From NCBI GenBank assembly GCA_003241695.1, contig QFPN01000001.1, forward strand, positions 434,001-498,000: a stretch of 64,000 nucleotides of DNA. The letters are read 5' to 3'. Positions 17,184 through 25,986 of the stretch are shown one piece after another. Source of the stretch: Ancylobacter novellus (GTDB taxonomy: Bacteria > Pseudomonadota > Alphaproteobacteria > Rhizobiales > Methylopilaceae). Numbering within the stretch: the first letter of the stretch is position 1; each line of letters begins with the position of its first letter. The translations under genes and the position numbers were made by a program. A model generated the notes under the pieces. That model did not search any database and was not told the DNA's origin. It saw only the letters and a list, made by a program, of their open reading frames with translations.

Positions 17184-18002
17184 TCAGGGCTCCGGCCGCA
17201 GACGCCGCCCCGTGACGGACTGCAGCCCCTTCCGCATCGCCTTGAGCCACGCGATCTGCGCAAGGAAGCGGACGACGTCGACTGTGTAGCGGCGACCGAG
17301 GCGGCGCGGTTCCTGGGCGAAGCGGAACAGCCATTCGGCCCGCGCCGCCCGCATGACCTTCGGGGCGCGGACCACGCGGCCGGCGACGAAGTCGAACAGC
17401 GCGCCCACCATGAGCACCACCTCGGCCTCGAGCGCCTTTCCATGGGCGGCGACGAACTCCTCCTGGCGGGGATTGCCGAGCGCGACCAGCACCAGCGAAG
17501 CCCCCGACCGGTTGATCTCGGCGACCACGTGGGCGGTCTCCTCATCGGAGAAGTAACCGTCGCGGGTTCCGACGACCGAATGCCTCGGATGATCTTCGGC
17601 GAACTTCGCCGCCGCTTCTTCGGCGACGCCCGGCTTGCCGCCGAGAAGGAAGATCCGGAAGACGTGCCGGCTCTCACGCAGCAACGCCGGCACGAAGTCG
17701 GTGCCGTTGAGATTCTGCTCGAACGGCCGCCCGTTGAACAGCCGGGAACAGAGGTCGACCCCGACCCCGTCGTTCAAAACCAGGAAGGACGAGAAAGACT
17801 GAGCGTAATCGCGCGAATCCAGCGCCATCAGCATCGTGTTGGCGTTGCAGAAGGCGACGCGGATCGGCCCGGCTCCCTCGAACGATCGGTCGATGGCGGC
17901 GATCGCGCGCTCGCGCGTGGCGTAGGGAATCTCTAAGCCGCCGATGCGCAGGAAATGCTGCGTCTCGCGCCGCTCGGGCCCGGAATAGGAATCTTGCTTC
18001 AC
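17184..18002 (-). CDS. WecG/TagA/CpsF family glycosyltransferase
   Basis: A 272-residue GT26-family enzyme. The domain starts near residue 15 (IGGLEIPYATRERAI) and shows family signatures LNDGVGVDLCSRLF, FLLGGKPGVAEEAAAKF, and LVALGNPRQEEF followed by a late basic segment that attaches to the membrane. Members transfer ManNAc-type sugars or glucuronate to lipid-linked precursors early in chain assembly. It is the first gene of the leftward operon. The start is GTG 18002; there is no good Shine-Dalgarno site, so an internal start is possible. No initiating phosphoglycosyltransferase is visible in the window. Confidence 0.88.
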   Translation of the reverse strand: MKQDSYSGPERRETQHFLRIGGLEIPYATRERAIAAIDRSFEGAGPIRVAFCNANTMLMALDSRDYAQSFSSFLVLNDGVGVDLCSRLFNGRPFEQNLNGTDFVPALLRESRHVFRIFLLGGKPGVAEEAAAKFAEDHPRHSVVGTRDGYFSDEETAHVVAEINRSGASLVLVALGNPRQEEFVAAHGKALEAEVVLMVGALFDFVAGRVVRAPKVMRAARAEWLFRFAQEPRRLGRRYTVDVVRFLAQIAWLKAMRKGLQSVTGRRLRPEP

Positions 18003-18109
18003 AGGGAGGGTTTCCAGATTGTTCGAAACCCGTCCGTCGCGGCGATGCCCGGCGGCCGTTTTCCAGAGCTATATTTTCCCTACGTCGTGGCCGCAGTAAT
18101 TGCACGCGT

Positions 18110-18213
18110 CGATCAAATAAACATTGAAAGATTATACAGAAACATTGAAATACTAATTAAATATTTGTTAACTCTAGAAATAGATCATGGTTTGCAAAAA
18201 ATTAACCATGATC
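18110..18213. promoter_or_regulatory. AT-rich control region between divergent exopolysaccharide genes
   Basis: A stretch near 25-30% G+C in a GC-rich genome. It contains an 11-base direct repeat AAACATTGAAA at 18119-18129 and 18140-18150, spaced 21 bases start to start, that is two helical turns. It also has a perfect 10-base inverted repeat GATCATGGTT / AACCATGATC (18183-18192 and 18204-18213) around an A-rich loop. The direct repeats look like a binding site for a dimeric or cooperative regulator; the inverted repeat may be an operator or a leader hairpin. AT-rich sites of this sort suit MucR/Ros-type exopolysaccharide regulators, but the regulator is unknown. Confidence 0.6.
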
Positions 18214-18287
18214 GAGGACCTTCCTGTCGTCGCTTCGGGTGCGGCTCCCCGCAAGGGTTCGGCCGAGGGGAGCAGGACGGAGACCGA

Positions 18288-20324
18288 GTGTCAGAGCCCG
18301 CCGCCACGCGCGCCATCGCGCCGCCGTCGACCGAGGAGGCGATCGCGATCGGCGCCTCCGACTTCGCAGGCCTGGCGCGCCGCGGGGCCCGCCTCATCGC
18401 GGGCTGCGCAGTCGGCTGCGCGCTGCTCGCCGCGGCCTATCTCGCAACCCAAACCCCGCTTTATCGCGCGACAGCCGAGATCCTGGTCGATCCGGCCGCG
18501 CTGCAGGTCGTCGGCAAGGACATTCTGCGCAACGACGTCGCCGCCTCGATCGACTTCGCCAACATCGACAGCCAGGCGCTGGTCATCGTCTCGAATTCGG
18601 TGCTCGACCAGCTCATCGACGAGCTGAAGCTCGACCAGGACCCTGTCTTCCGCGGCGGGCGCGGCCTTCTCGCGCGGCTCACCGGCTCGCCGGGCGCGCC
18701 GTCGACCCGCGCGACCGTGCTCGACAATCTCCGCCGCGCCGTCGTGGTGCGCCGGGTCGACGCCTCGCTCGTGTTCGACATCACCGTCTCGCATCCGGAC
18801 GCCGAAAAGGCCGCGGCGATCGCCAACAGCCTCGCGTCGATCTACCTCCGGCAGGGTTCGGAAGGCCGCGGGGCCGCGGTGCGGCGCGCCAACGAGACGC
18901 TGCTCGGCCAGCTCGCGGATCTGCGCCGGCAGCTCAACGACGCCGACACGGCGGTGGAAAAGTTCCGCGGCGACAACGGCCTGATCTCGACCGGCGAGGC
19001 CGGGCTGATCGTGAACCAGCAGCTCAAGGATCTCTACGCCCAGATCACCGCTGCCGAGACCGAACTCGCGCGCGTCGGAGCCCGCAAGGAGCAGATCGCG
19101 CGGCTCGGTCCGGACTCGCTGCTCGCCGACCGCATCCCCGAGGCCATCGCCTCGCCGACCATCACGGCGCTCCGGTCCCAGTACGCGACGGCGGCCCGCG
19201 AGGCCGCGCGCATGGCCGAGACGCTGCTGCCGAAACATCCAAGGCTGATGGAGGCGCGCGGCGAGCTTTCCGCCGCGCGGAAGCTGCTCGCCGAGGAGCT
19301 CGACCGCATCCGCGGCTCGGTCGGCCAGGACTACGAGCAGGCCAAGGCCAATCTCGCGAAGCTGCAGGAGCGCGCGAACGGCCTGACCCGCTCGCAGATG
19401 TCGAGCAGCGAGTCCGAGATCCGGCTGCGCCAGCTCGAAAGCGAGGCCGCGGCGGTGCGCGCCGTGTATGACGCCTCGCTCGGCCGCGCCAAGGAGCTCG
19501 AGCAGCAGGCCAAGATCGACACCAGCAATTCGCGCCTGATCTCGGCCGCCTCCGTGCCGGTGAGGCCGTCCAAGGCCCCGGCCATGATCGTGCTTCCGGC
19601 CGCCCTCCTGTTCGGAGCCAGCCTCGGCCTCGCGCTCGCCTTCCTTATGGACCTGCTGCGGGGCGCCGCGCCCAATGCGCGTTCGGCCGCGGAGATGTTC
19701 GGCGTCGAAACCTTCGCCGACGTCCGACTCGCGGGCGGGCGACTTGACGACCGCGACCGCGGCCATCTCGCGGCGATCGCCCGGCGGCTGCAGCGGCGGG
19801 TGAGCGGCGACGAGCCCGCAATCGTCATGGTCGCTGGCGCGCCGCGGCTCGATCCGATGGCGACGCGCGCGATCGTGGCGGCGCTCGGCCGCGCCCTTTC
19901 GGATCTCGGCGACGGCGGCTGGATGTGCCGCCAGCAGGCGCCGGGCGCGCCAATGCATGTCGAGCGCATCGCGCCGCCCCGCGCCGCGGCGCTTCGGGGC
20001 GCGACCGCGCCGCACGCGCCCTCCGAGCGCGAGGCGAGAGGCGTGCTCGAGGCCCGCGCCGCGAGCCGCTCGACCCGCGCGGACTACCTGCTCTTCAGCG
20101 ACGACGACCCGGCCGGCCTCGCGGACTCGGCCGGTTCGGCCGACGCCATCCTCGTCGTCTTCGCCGCAGGCCGCACGCCAAGGCGGGCGCTGCGAGACCT
20201 TGTGGCCACGCTCGACCCGACGGCGGAGCGCATCGTCGCGGTCGTGGCGGTCGCGCCTTCCAGCGGCGCGCGACTGCCGATCGCCCTCCCCTTCCCGGGG
20301 CGCGGACGCAAGGCCTTCGCATGA
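18288..20324 (+). CDS. Wzz/GumC-like polysaccharide co-polymerase with degenerate kinase-like tail
   Basis: A 678-residue inner-membrane protein. The Wzz domain begins near residue 25; TM1 is about 36-53 and TM2 about 430-457 after the PVRPSKAP-type proline-rich motif. The periplasmic part between is long and helical, with predicted coiled coil (about 200-410). After TM2 a cytoplasmic domain (about 470-678) resembles the BY-kinase half of such proteins but shows no Walker A P-loop, so it is probably non-catalytic. The protein should control chain length during polymerisation. A GTG start at 18288 with GGACGGAG before it gives the usual short N terminus; the frame is open to 17955. It overlaps the polymerase gene in an ATGA junction. 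Confidence 0.88.
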   Translation: MSEPAATRAIAPPSTEEAIAIGASDFAGLARRGARLIAGCAVGCALLAAAYLATQTPLYRATAEILVDPAALQVVGKDILRNDVAASIDFANIDSQALVIVSNSVLDQLIDELKLDQDPVFRGGRGLLARLTGSPGAPSTRATVLDNLRRAVVVRRVDASLVFDITVSHPDAEKAAAIANSLASIYLRQGSEGRGAAVRRANETLLGQLADLRRQLNDADTAVEKFRGDNGLISTGEAGLIVNQQLKDLYAQITAAETELARVGARKEQIARLGPDSLLADRIPEAIASPTITALRSQYATAAREAARMAETLLPKHPRLMEARGELSAARKLLAEELDRIRGSVGQDYEQAKANLAKLQERANGLTRSQMSSSESEIRLRQLESEAAAVRAVYDASLGRAKELEQQAKIDTSNSRLISAASVPVRPSKAPAMIVLPAALLFGASLGLALAFLMDLLRGAAPNARSAAEMFGVETFADVRLAGGRLDDRDRGHLAAIARRLQRRVSGDEPAIVMVAGAPRLDPMATRAIVAALGRALSDLGDGGWMCRQQAPGAPMHVERIAPPRAAALRGATAPHAPSEREARGVLEARAASRSTRADYLLFSDDDPAGLADSAGSADAILVVFAAGRTPRRALRDLVATLDPTAERIVAVVAVAPSSGARLPIALPFPGRGRKAFA

Positions 20325-21565
20325 TCGCCGCGGCGGCGCGGCCGGGCTTCCGAGACCGGCTGCATCCGGCCGCGACGCTTCTCGTCCTGCTCGGCGCGCT
20401 GACGTTCAACGCCGTCCTCTGCTTCGCCAACACCAACCTGTTCGCCGTCAACGAGACGCTGGTGATGGGGGCCGAGGGCGTGATCCTCGTGGCCGCGTTC
20501 TCGTTCGCGCTCGGCCGCACGCTGGGGCTCTACGTGCTGCTCGCGGCCTTCCTGTCCTACGCCGCTCTGCTGATGGCGCTTCGGCCGATGATCGACCCGA
20601 AGGCCGTACGCGACGTCATGATCCCGATCGCCTTCTATGCGCTCGGCCGCCGCATGCCGGACCCGCGGCTCGCCGACCGGGCGGCGCTGTGGTCGGGCGC
20701 GATCGTCGTCGCGATGGGCCTGTTCGAGTTCATGGCGCTCGACACCTACATCCAGTTCTTCAACGTCATCCGCTACTATGTCGCGCGCGGCACCGTGGCG
20801 CCGAGCGACGTCGGGCAGGACGCCGGCGCGCTGTTCCAGAGCGGCATGCGGCCGGACGCGAGGGCGCTGTTCCCGTTCCTCGGGCCGCACCGCGCCTCGT
20901 CGGTGTTCCTCGAGCCGGTCTCGACCGGCAATTTCGGCGCGATCCTGATCATCTGGGCGCTGTTCCGGAAGGACATGCGGTTCCGGCTCGTCCTCGCCGC
21001 GATGGGGGCGGCGTCGATCATCCTGGCCGACGCGCGTTTCGGGGCGACCGTCTCGATCGCGGCCGCGCTCGCATTCATGGTCTCGGGACGGCTGCCCAAG
21101 GCGGCGTTCGCGGCGCTGCCCTTCCTGATCCTCGCGGCGCTCGCGGTCTACGGCCTCACCACCGCCGAGAAGACCTGGAGCAACGATTTCGGCGGCAGGA
21201 TCCTCTGGACGTCGATGCTGCTGAGCTCGCTCAGCCCGGCGGCGGTGTTCGGGCTTTCGCCCGACAAGCCGTTCCTGTCGGATTCGGGATACGCCTACAC
21301 ACTGAACCAGATCGGGCTGATCGGCTTCGCGGGGCTCTGGACGCTGTTCATCCTGCTGCCGGACGGGAGCCGCCGCGCCTTCCGCTTCAAGGCGGCTGCG
21401 GCGACCTACATCTGCCTGCTGCTTCTGATTTCGGACTCGGTCTACACCATCAAGACCGCGGCCCTGCTCTGGTTCATGCTCGGCGTCGCCGGCGGGATGC
21501 CGGAGACGGCGGCCGCCCGTGCGAGGCCGAGCGCCGCGTATCGCCCAGCGGCCGCGACGGGCTGA
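20321..21565 (+). CDS. Polysaccharide polymerase-like membrane protein (Wzy/GumE-like)
   Basis: A 414-residue protein with about ten predicted membrane helices and a large periplasmic loop between residues 135 and 200 (the region with YYVARGTVAP and GPHRASSVFLEP). This topology and position after a Wzz gene fit an O-antigen/exopolysaccharide polymerase that joins repeat units in the periplasm. Sequence conservation in the family is low, so the call rests on topology and context. The start is fixed by the 4-base overlap with the Wzz gene. It is followed by paired REP elements. Confidence 0.75.
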   Translation: MIAAAARPGFRDRLHPAATLLVLLGALTFNAVLCFANTNLFAVNETLVMGAEGVILVAAFSFALGRTLGLYVLLAAFLSYAALLMALRPMIDPKAVRDVMIPIAFYALGRRMPDPRLADRAALWSGAIVVAMGLFEFMALDTYIQFFNVIRYYVARGTVAPSDVGQDAGALFQSGMRPDARALFPFLGPHRASSVFLEPVSTGNFGAILIIWALFRKDMRFRLVLAAMGAASIILADARFGATVSIAAALAFMVSGRLPKAAFAALPFLILAALAVYGLTTAEKTWSNDFGGRILWTSMLLSSLSPAAVFGLSPDKPFLSDSGYAYTLNQIGLIGFAGLWTLFILLPDGSRRAFRFKAAAATYICLLLLISDSVYTIKTAALLWFMLGVAGGMPETAAARARPSAAYRPAAATG

Positions 21566-21586
21566 AACCCGGTTATCCGCGACGCC

Positions 21587-21746
21587 CGCCGCCCCCTTCT
21601 CCCGCTTGGGGAGAAGGCAAGGATGAGGGCCGTGGCGCTGCGGGTCCAGAAGCGGCGCCCGTCCGCACGGACGGGGCTTCATCCTGAAACTTCAGCGCGA
21701 GATCCCCTCACACTTGCCCTGTCCCGCGTGCGGGAGAGGGGATTCC
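21587..21746. repeat. Paired REP-like palindromic elements (pair 1)
   Basis: Two inverted copies of a palindromic unit, CCCTTCTCCCGCTTGGGGAGAAGG (21592-21615 region) and its counterpart ending in CCCGCGTGCGGGAGAGGGG, flank a shared core with CGTCCGCACGGACG. The same paired layout occurs at 27033, 37465 and 39824. It lies between the convergent polymerase and acyltransferase genes. Confidence 0.75.
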
Positions 21747-21766
21747 GGAGCGTCGCGCCCTCCGGG

Positions 21767-22948
21767 TTATGCGGTCGCCGGGCGGGCGGCGGGAGCGGGC
21801 TCCTCGCTCTTTTCCGGGCTGACATGGATCTGCGCCGAGACCGACCAGCGGCGGCGAAGCCTCAGGATCGGCTTCTCGATCACGTTCCAGGAGAAGGACG
21901 CCATCGCGAGGCTCGCCGCGACCGACATCGCGAAGAAGGTCGCGACGCTGGTGACGCCCGGAAACAGCTGGATCATCGTCTGCTGCAGCGGGTAGCCGTA
22001 GAGATAGACCCCGTAGGAATAGTCGCGGCCCTTCAGGATCTTGAACTCGAGCCGCGGCGACAGCCCGAGATAGATCACGACGTAGCCGAGCAGCGGCGCG
22101 GTGGCCGCGGAGAACAGCGGATTGGCGAGCCAGGCGGGCGAGCCGAACTGCGACAGCGCCACGTAGGACACGGCGGCGAGCGCGGCGATCTCGCCGCGAT
22201 ACGGGATCTCGTGGCGGAAGCGGTAGATCAGCAGCCCGACCAGGAAGAGCGGCACGAGCCGCGCCGCGCCGCGGGTGACGAACAGATAGTTGAGCGCGTC
22301 CTGGCCCGGCAGGCGCAGGCCGAACTGCGGCGCGAGGAACACCGCGATCGAAACGCCCAGCAAAGCGACGGTCGCGGCGAGCAGCAGCCAGCGCCGCCGA
22401 TAGACGCCGCAGAGCACCATCACGGTGAGCAGCGCGTAGCAGGTGAGCTCGTGCGGAACCGTCCACAGCGCGCCGTTGACGATGGCCGGATGCGGGTTCG
22501 ACAGGAACATGCCCGGCAACTCGTAGTGGATCGAGCCGAGAATGTTCAGGAAATACTTGTAGAAAGCCGGGTCAGAGAAATACTGCCCGAGCGCGACGCT
22601 CGTCAGCAGCGGCCCGAGGATCAGCGCCGAAAGCGTGATCTCGACGCCGAGCGCCGGAAAGATGCGCAGCGCCCGGTTCGTCAGGAACTGGCCGAGCGGC
22701 AGGCGCTCGACGCTCGCCGCGACCAGAAAGCCCGACAGCGCGAAGAACATCGGCAAGGCCGCGAAGTCGACCGCCCAGCGCGCGAACGGCGCGTAGGGAA
22801 AGGCCGGCGCCGCCTCGAGCGCCGGGTCCGGGTTCAGCAGCGAACAGTGGATGTAGAGGATCAGGAAGGCGAGGCCGATGCGCACGGCGTCGAAGCCCGG
22901 CCCCACGCCCTTGTGATCCTCGAGTTGCCGGCCGACGCTGCGCATCAT
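21767..22948 (-). CDS. Membrane acyltransferase (acyltransferase family 3)
   Basis: A 393-residue integral membrane protein with about ten predicted helices of the OatA/NodX/ExoZ-type acyltransferase 3 family. The conserved Arg-x10-His motif of the first helix is visible (FDAVRIGLAFLILYIHC), as are LPMFFALSGFL and the C-terminal SFSWNVIEKPILRL. It probably moves an acetyl group to the exopolysaccharide at the membrane. ATG 22948 is chosen because AGGGGG precedes it by 4 bases and the first helix follows directly; an upstream ATG at 23065 would add a polar extension. It converges on the polymerase gene. Confidence 0.88.
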   Translation of the reverse strand: MMRSVGRQLEDHKGVGPGFDAVRIGLAFLILYIHCSLLNPDPALEAAPAFPYAPFARWAVDFAALPMFFALSGFLVAASVERLPLGQFLTNRALRIFPALGVEITLSALILGPLLTSVALGQYFSDPAFYKYFLNILGSIHYELPGMFLSNPHPAIVNGALWTVPHELTCYALLTVMVLCGVYRRRWLLLAATVALLGVSIAVFLAPQFGLRLPGQDALNYLFVTRGAARLVPLFLVGLLIYRFRHEIPYRGEIAALAAVSYVALSQFGSPAWLANPLFSAATAPLLGYVVIYLGLSPRLEFKILKGRDYSYGVYLYGYPLQQTMIQLFPGVTSVATFFAMSVAASLAMASFSWNVIEKPILRLRRRWSVSAQIHVSPEKSEEPAPAARPATA

Positions 22949-23427
22949 GAGCCCCCTGGCGTTGTTCGGCGGCGAAAGCGTCGTCGCCCGCGGCGCGACG
23001 CCTCTTCCGATCACGGGCAGTTTATGATCGATTTTTACTTGATTTTTCGAGACCGGATCGCGCAAGCCCCGGTTGATTTTACCGCGACGGTAAACGCCGC
23101 ATTGACCGGATCACGGAATTTTTCCGGCTCCGCGTCGCGCCGCCCGGCGTCAGATCACGATAAAACTCAATAATAACAATTACATGATGAGAGTTGAGCC
23201 CACCCTCATCGCCCTGGAGAGCGCACGGAAAACGCCAGAAATCGACTGATCATCTTAACTTCAAATATACTACGTCTGTACAGTAAAACTCGAATAAAAT
23301 CTCGACCGCCGCAACCCGCCGTTAAGTCCCGGCCTCTATGGTGAGCCCTCATGACAGGCGAGGTCGTCGGACCGCCGGGCGCGATCCGCCCGACGTCCGC
23401 GCGGCCCGAAGACGGGGAAAGACAAGG
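22949..23427. promoter_or_regulatory. Long divergent intergenic region with AT-rich blocks and an operator-like palindrome
   Basis: These 479 bases separate the acyltransferase from the carrier-protein cluster. I see no convincing gene in them. They contain AT-rich blocks (23030-23060 and 23160-23300) and a perfect 17-base palindrome TTTACCGCGACGGTAAA (23078-23094) that looks like an operator. The carrier-protein gene has GACAAGG just before its ATG. Promoters for both directions probably lie here, but none has a clear consensus. Confidence 0.5.
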
Positions 23428-23676
23428 ATGAAAGACGCGATCCGCGACATTCTCGCGAAGCATGGCCGGCTGCCGGTCGCGGTCGAGACGCTCGCCGACG
23501 ACGCCGACCTTCATGCGGCGGGCCTCACCTCCTTCGGCTCCGTCGAGGTGATGATGGCGCTCGAAGAGACCTTCGACATCGAGTTTCCCGACCGCATGCT
23601 GAACCGCCGCAACTTCGCGTCGATCTCGGCGATCGCGAACGCGGTCGAGACGGTGCGGACCGAGGCCGCCGCGTGA
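23428..23676 (+). CDS. Stand-alone acyl carrier protein
   Basis: An 82-residue acidic four-helix carrier protein. The phosphopantetheine attachment serine is S35 in [15 protein letters not shown], the position of the usual DSL motif. It is distinct from the fatty-acid AcpP and is the first gene of a five-gene cluster. Its partner is most likely the amino acid:[carrier protein] ligase two genes downstream, as in the Bradyrhizobium system. ATG 23428 follows the spacing to the first helix; its stop overlaps the next GTG in a GTGA junction. Confidence 0.9.
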   Translation: MKDAIRDILAKHGRLPVAVETLADDADLHAAGLTSFGSVEVMMALEETFDIEFPDRMLNRRNFASISAIANAVETVRTEAAA

Positions 23677-24920
23677 GCTCGGCCGTCGTCCGCCGCGACG
23701 AGGTCGCGGAAGCGCTCGCGCTGGTGATGCCGGGCGCCGCGGCCCCTGCGGCGGCCGACGAACGCGCGCTGGTGAAAAAGGCGCGCGCCATCGCCAAGAT
23801 CGCGGCGACCCACGCCGAAGACGTCGACGCCCACGCACGGTTTCCGCACGAGGCGTTCGAAGCGCTGAAGCGCGAGAGGCTGCTCGGGATCATGATCCCG
23901 CGCGAACTCGGCGGCGAGGGCGCAAGCGTCGCGATCGTCTCCGAGATCTGCTCGGTTCTGGCGCAGGGCTGCGCCTCGACCGGCATGATCTACTCCATGC
24001 ACCAGATCAAGACGTCGAGCCTGACCGAGCACTGCCTCGACGACGACTGGATGCGCGGCTTCATGCGCGCCTGCGCCGAGGAGCAGCTTCTGCTCGCCTC
24101 CGCAACCACCGAGGGCGGCGGCGTCGGCGGCGACATGCGCCAGTCGATCTGCGGCGTCGAGCGCGACGGCGACGACTTCGCGCTCGTCAAGGAAGGCTGC
24201 CTGATCTCCTATGGCGCGCAGGCCGACGCGATTCTGATCACGTCCCGCCGCACGCCCGACGCCCCGGCCTCCGACCAGGTGATGGCGGTCATGCGCGCCG
24301 GCCAGTACCGGCTCGAAAAGACCGGCGCCTGGAACACCATGGGCATGCGCGGCACCTGCTCGGACAACTTCACCTTCGACGGCAGGGCGCCGGCCAAACA
24401 GATCATCGCCACGCCCTTCGCCGACATTTCGGCCCAGTCGATGCTGCCTTACGCCCATCTGCTGTGGGCCTCGGTCTGGCACGGCGTCGCGTCGGACGCG
24501 GTCGCGCGATCGGAAGCCTTCGTGCGCGCAGAGGCCCGCAAGCGCCCCGGCGCCACCCCGCCGAGCGCGCTGCGCCTCGCCGAGCTGCTCACCAAGCAGC
24601 AGCAGATGAAGGCGCTGGTCGTGGCCGGAATCGACCGCTACGAGCGCGCGAAGTCCGACCCCGACGAGCTGACCTCGATCGGCTTCGGCGTCGCGATGAA
24701 CGCAATCAAGCTCTCGGCCAGTCAGGGCGTCTGCGAGATCGTGCAGGCGGCGTTCCTGATTTGCGGCATCCTCGGATACCGCAACGACAGCCCCTACAGC
24801 CTCGCCCGCGCGATGCGCGACGCGCTGTCGTCGCCGATCATGATCAACAACGACCGCATCCTCGGAAACGTCTCCAACCTTCTGGCCGTGTACAAGCACG
24901 ACGCCAGCCTGCTGAGGTAA
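23673..24920 (+). CDS. Acyl-CoA dehydrogenase homologue of the carrier-protein cluster
   Basis: A 415-residue flavoprotein of the acyl-CoA dehydrogenase superfamily. The N-terminal helical domain (about 30-140), the central beta domain with TEGGGVGGD and the [16 protein letters not shown] segment, and the C-terminal helical domain ending [22 protein letters not shown] are all present. Its GTG start overlaps the carrier-protein stop, so the pair is translationally coupled, and the ligase follows after only 5 bases. This context suggests that its substrate is an acyl or aminoacyl group bound to the carrier protein, not a CoA ester. Which bond it oxidises is unknown; I could not assign the catalytic base. 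Confidence 0.88.
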   Translation: MSSAVVRRDEVAEALALVMPGAAAPAAADERALVKKARAIAKIAATHAEDVDAHARFPHEAFEALKRERLLGIMIPRELGGEGASVAIVSEICSVLAQGCASTGMIYSMHQIKTSSLTEHCLDDDWMRGFMRACAEEQLLLASATTEGGGVGGDMRQSICGVERDGDDFALVKEGCLISYGAQADAILITSRRTPDAPASDQVMAVMRAGQYRLEKTGAWNTMGMRGTCSDNFTFDGRAPAKQIIATPFADISAQSMLPYAHLLWASVWHGVASDAVARSEAFVRAEARKRPGATPPSALRLAELLTKQQQMKALVVAGIDRYERAKSDPDELTSIGFGVAMNAIKLSASQGVCEIVQAAFLICGILGYRNDSPYSLARAMRDALSSPIMINNDRILGNVSNLLAVYKHDASLLR

Positions 24921-24925
24921 CGCCT

Positions 24926-25864
24926 ATGTGCGTCGTCTGCGCTGACGTCGAACCGACCACGCTGCTCGACCAGCTCATTTCCCACGGCATCCTGATCGAC
25001 ACCGGGATCGACGGCATCTACGGCCGCTCCGGCGTGTTCGAGGACGTGATCGCGCGCTTCGAGGACCTCGTGACCCGCACCGGGGCCGAGGGCGCGAACC
25101 CGATGGCCCCGGAGGTCATGCGCTTTCCGCCGGCCATGAACCGCTTCCACTTCGAGCGGTCCGGCTACATGAAGTCGTTCCCGCAGCTCGCCGGCACGAT
25201 CCACTCGTTCATGGGCGACGACCGCGGCCATTTCGAGCTGCTGGAGAAGCTCCAGAACAACGAGGACTGGACAGGCCAGCAGAAGACCACCGGTGTCGTG
25301 CTGACGCCGGCCGCCTGCTACACGCTCTATCCGATCGTCGCCAAGCGCGGCCCGCTCAAGGCCGACGGCGCGCTGTTCGACCTCCAGTCCTACTGCTTCC
25401 GCCACGAGCCCTCGAAGGATCCGGCGCGCATGCAGATGTTCCGCATGCGCGAATTCGTGCGCTTCGGAAAGCCCAAGCAGGTTCAGGCGTTCCGCTCCTC
25501 CTGGCTGGAGAAGGGCGAGACGATGATGAAGAAGCTCGGCGTGCCGATACATGTCGACCTCGCCAACGACCCGTTCTTCGGTCGCTCGGGCCGCATGCTG
25601 AAGAACAACCAGCGCGACCAAGGCCTCAAGTTCGAGATGCTGATCCCGATCGAGAGCGAGGAGAAGCCGACCGCCTGCCTCTCCTTCAACTACCATCAGG
25701 ACCACTTTGGAACGACCTGGGGCCTGATCGACGCTGACGGCGAGACCGCCCACACGGCCTGCGTCGGCTTCGGGCTGGAGCGCGTCGCGCTCGCGCTGTT
25801 CAAGCATCACGGCTTCGACGTCGAGGCCTGGCCGAAGAGCGTCCGCCAGACGCTCTGGGGGTGA
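24926..25864 (+). CDS. Amino acid:[carrier protein] ligase (atypical seryl-tRNA synthetase homologue)
   Basis: A 312-residue class II synthetase-like enzyme without a tRNA-binding arm. Motif 2 is in [10 protein letters not shown] and motif 3 in [13 protein letters not shown]131, E176 and C279 occupy exactly the zinc-ligand positions I recall for Bradyrhizobium Bll0957, which loads glycine (or alanine in relatives) onto a carrier protein. The enzyme should form an aminoacyl adenylate and pass the amino acid to the phosphopantetheine arm of the upstream carrier protein. ATG 24926 gives the same numbering as Bll0957. It starts 5 bases after the dehydrogenase gene. The amino acid used cannot be decided from sequence alone; glycine is most likely. 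Confidence 0.93.
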   Translation: MCVVCADVEPTTLLDQLISHGILIDTGIDGIYGRSGVFEDVIARFEDLVTRTGAEGANPMAPEVMRFPPAMNRFHFERSGYMKSFPQLAGTIHSFMGDDRGHFELLEKLQNNEDWTGQQKTTGVVLTPAACYTLYPIVAKRGPLKADGALFDLQSYCFRHEPSKDPARMQMFRMREFVRFGKPKQVQAFRSSWLEKGETMMKKLGVPIHVDLANDPFFGRSGRMLKNNQRDQGLKFEMLIPIESEEKPTACLSFNYHQDHFGTTWGLIDADGETAHTACVGFGLERVALALFKHHGFDVEAWPKSVRQTLWG

Positions 25865-25986
25865 GGGAGACCGCCCTTGCCCTCCCCGCAAGGAGGAGGG
25901 GATCGGAGACGATGCGTTCGACCGAGCTTTCGGGCGCGCAATCGGACGGGGCTGCTTCATGCCTCGCATGAACCGAGTGTGATTCC

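Noticed and set aside
18187..18627. Rightward frame starting at ATG 18187 (MVCKKLTMIEDLP...)
   Set aside because: The first codons look plausible in the AT-rich leader, but the frame then runs out of phase through the Wzz gene; a leader peptide cannot be excluded but is not supported.
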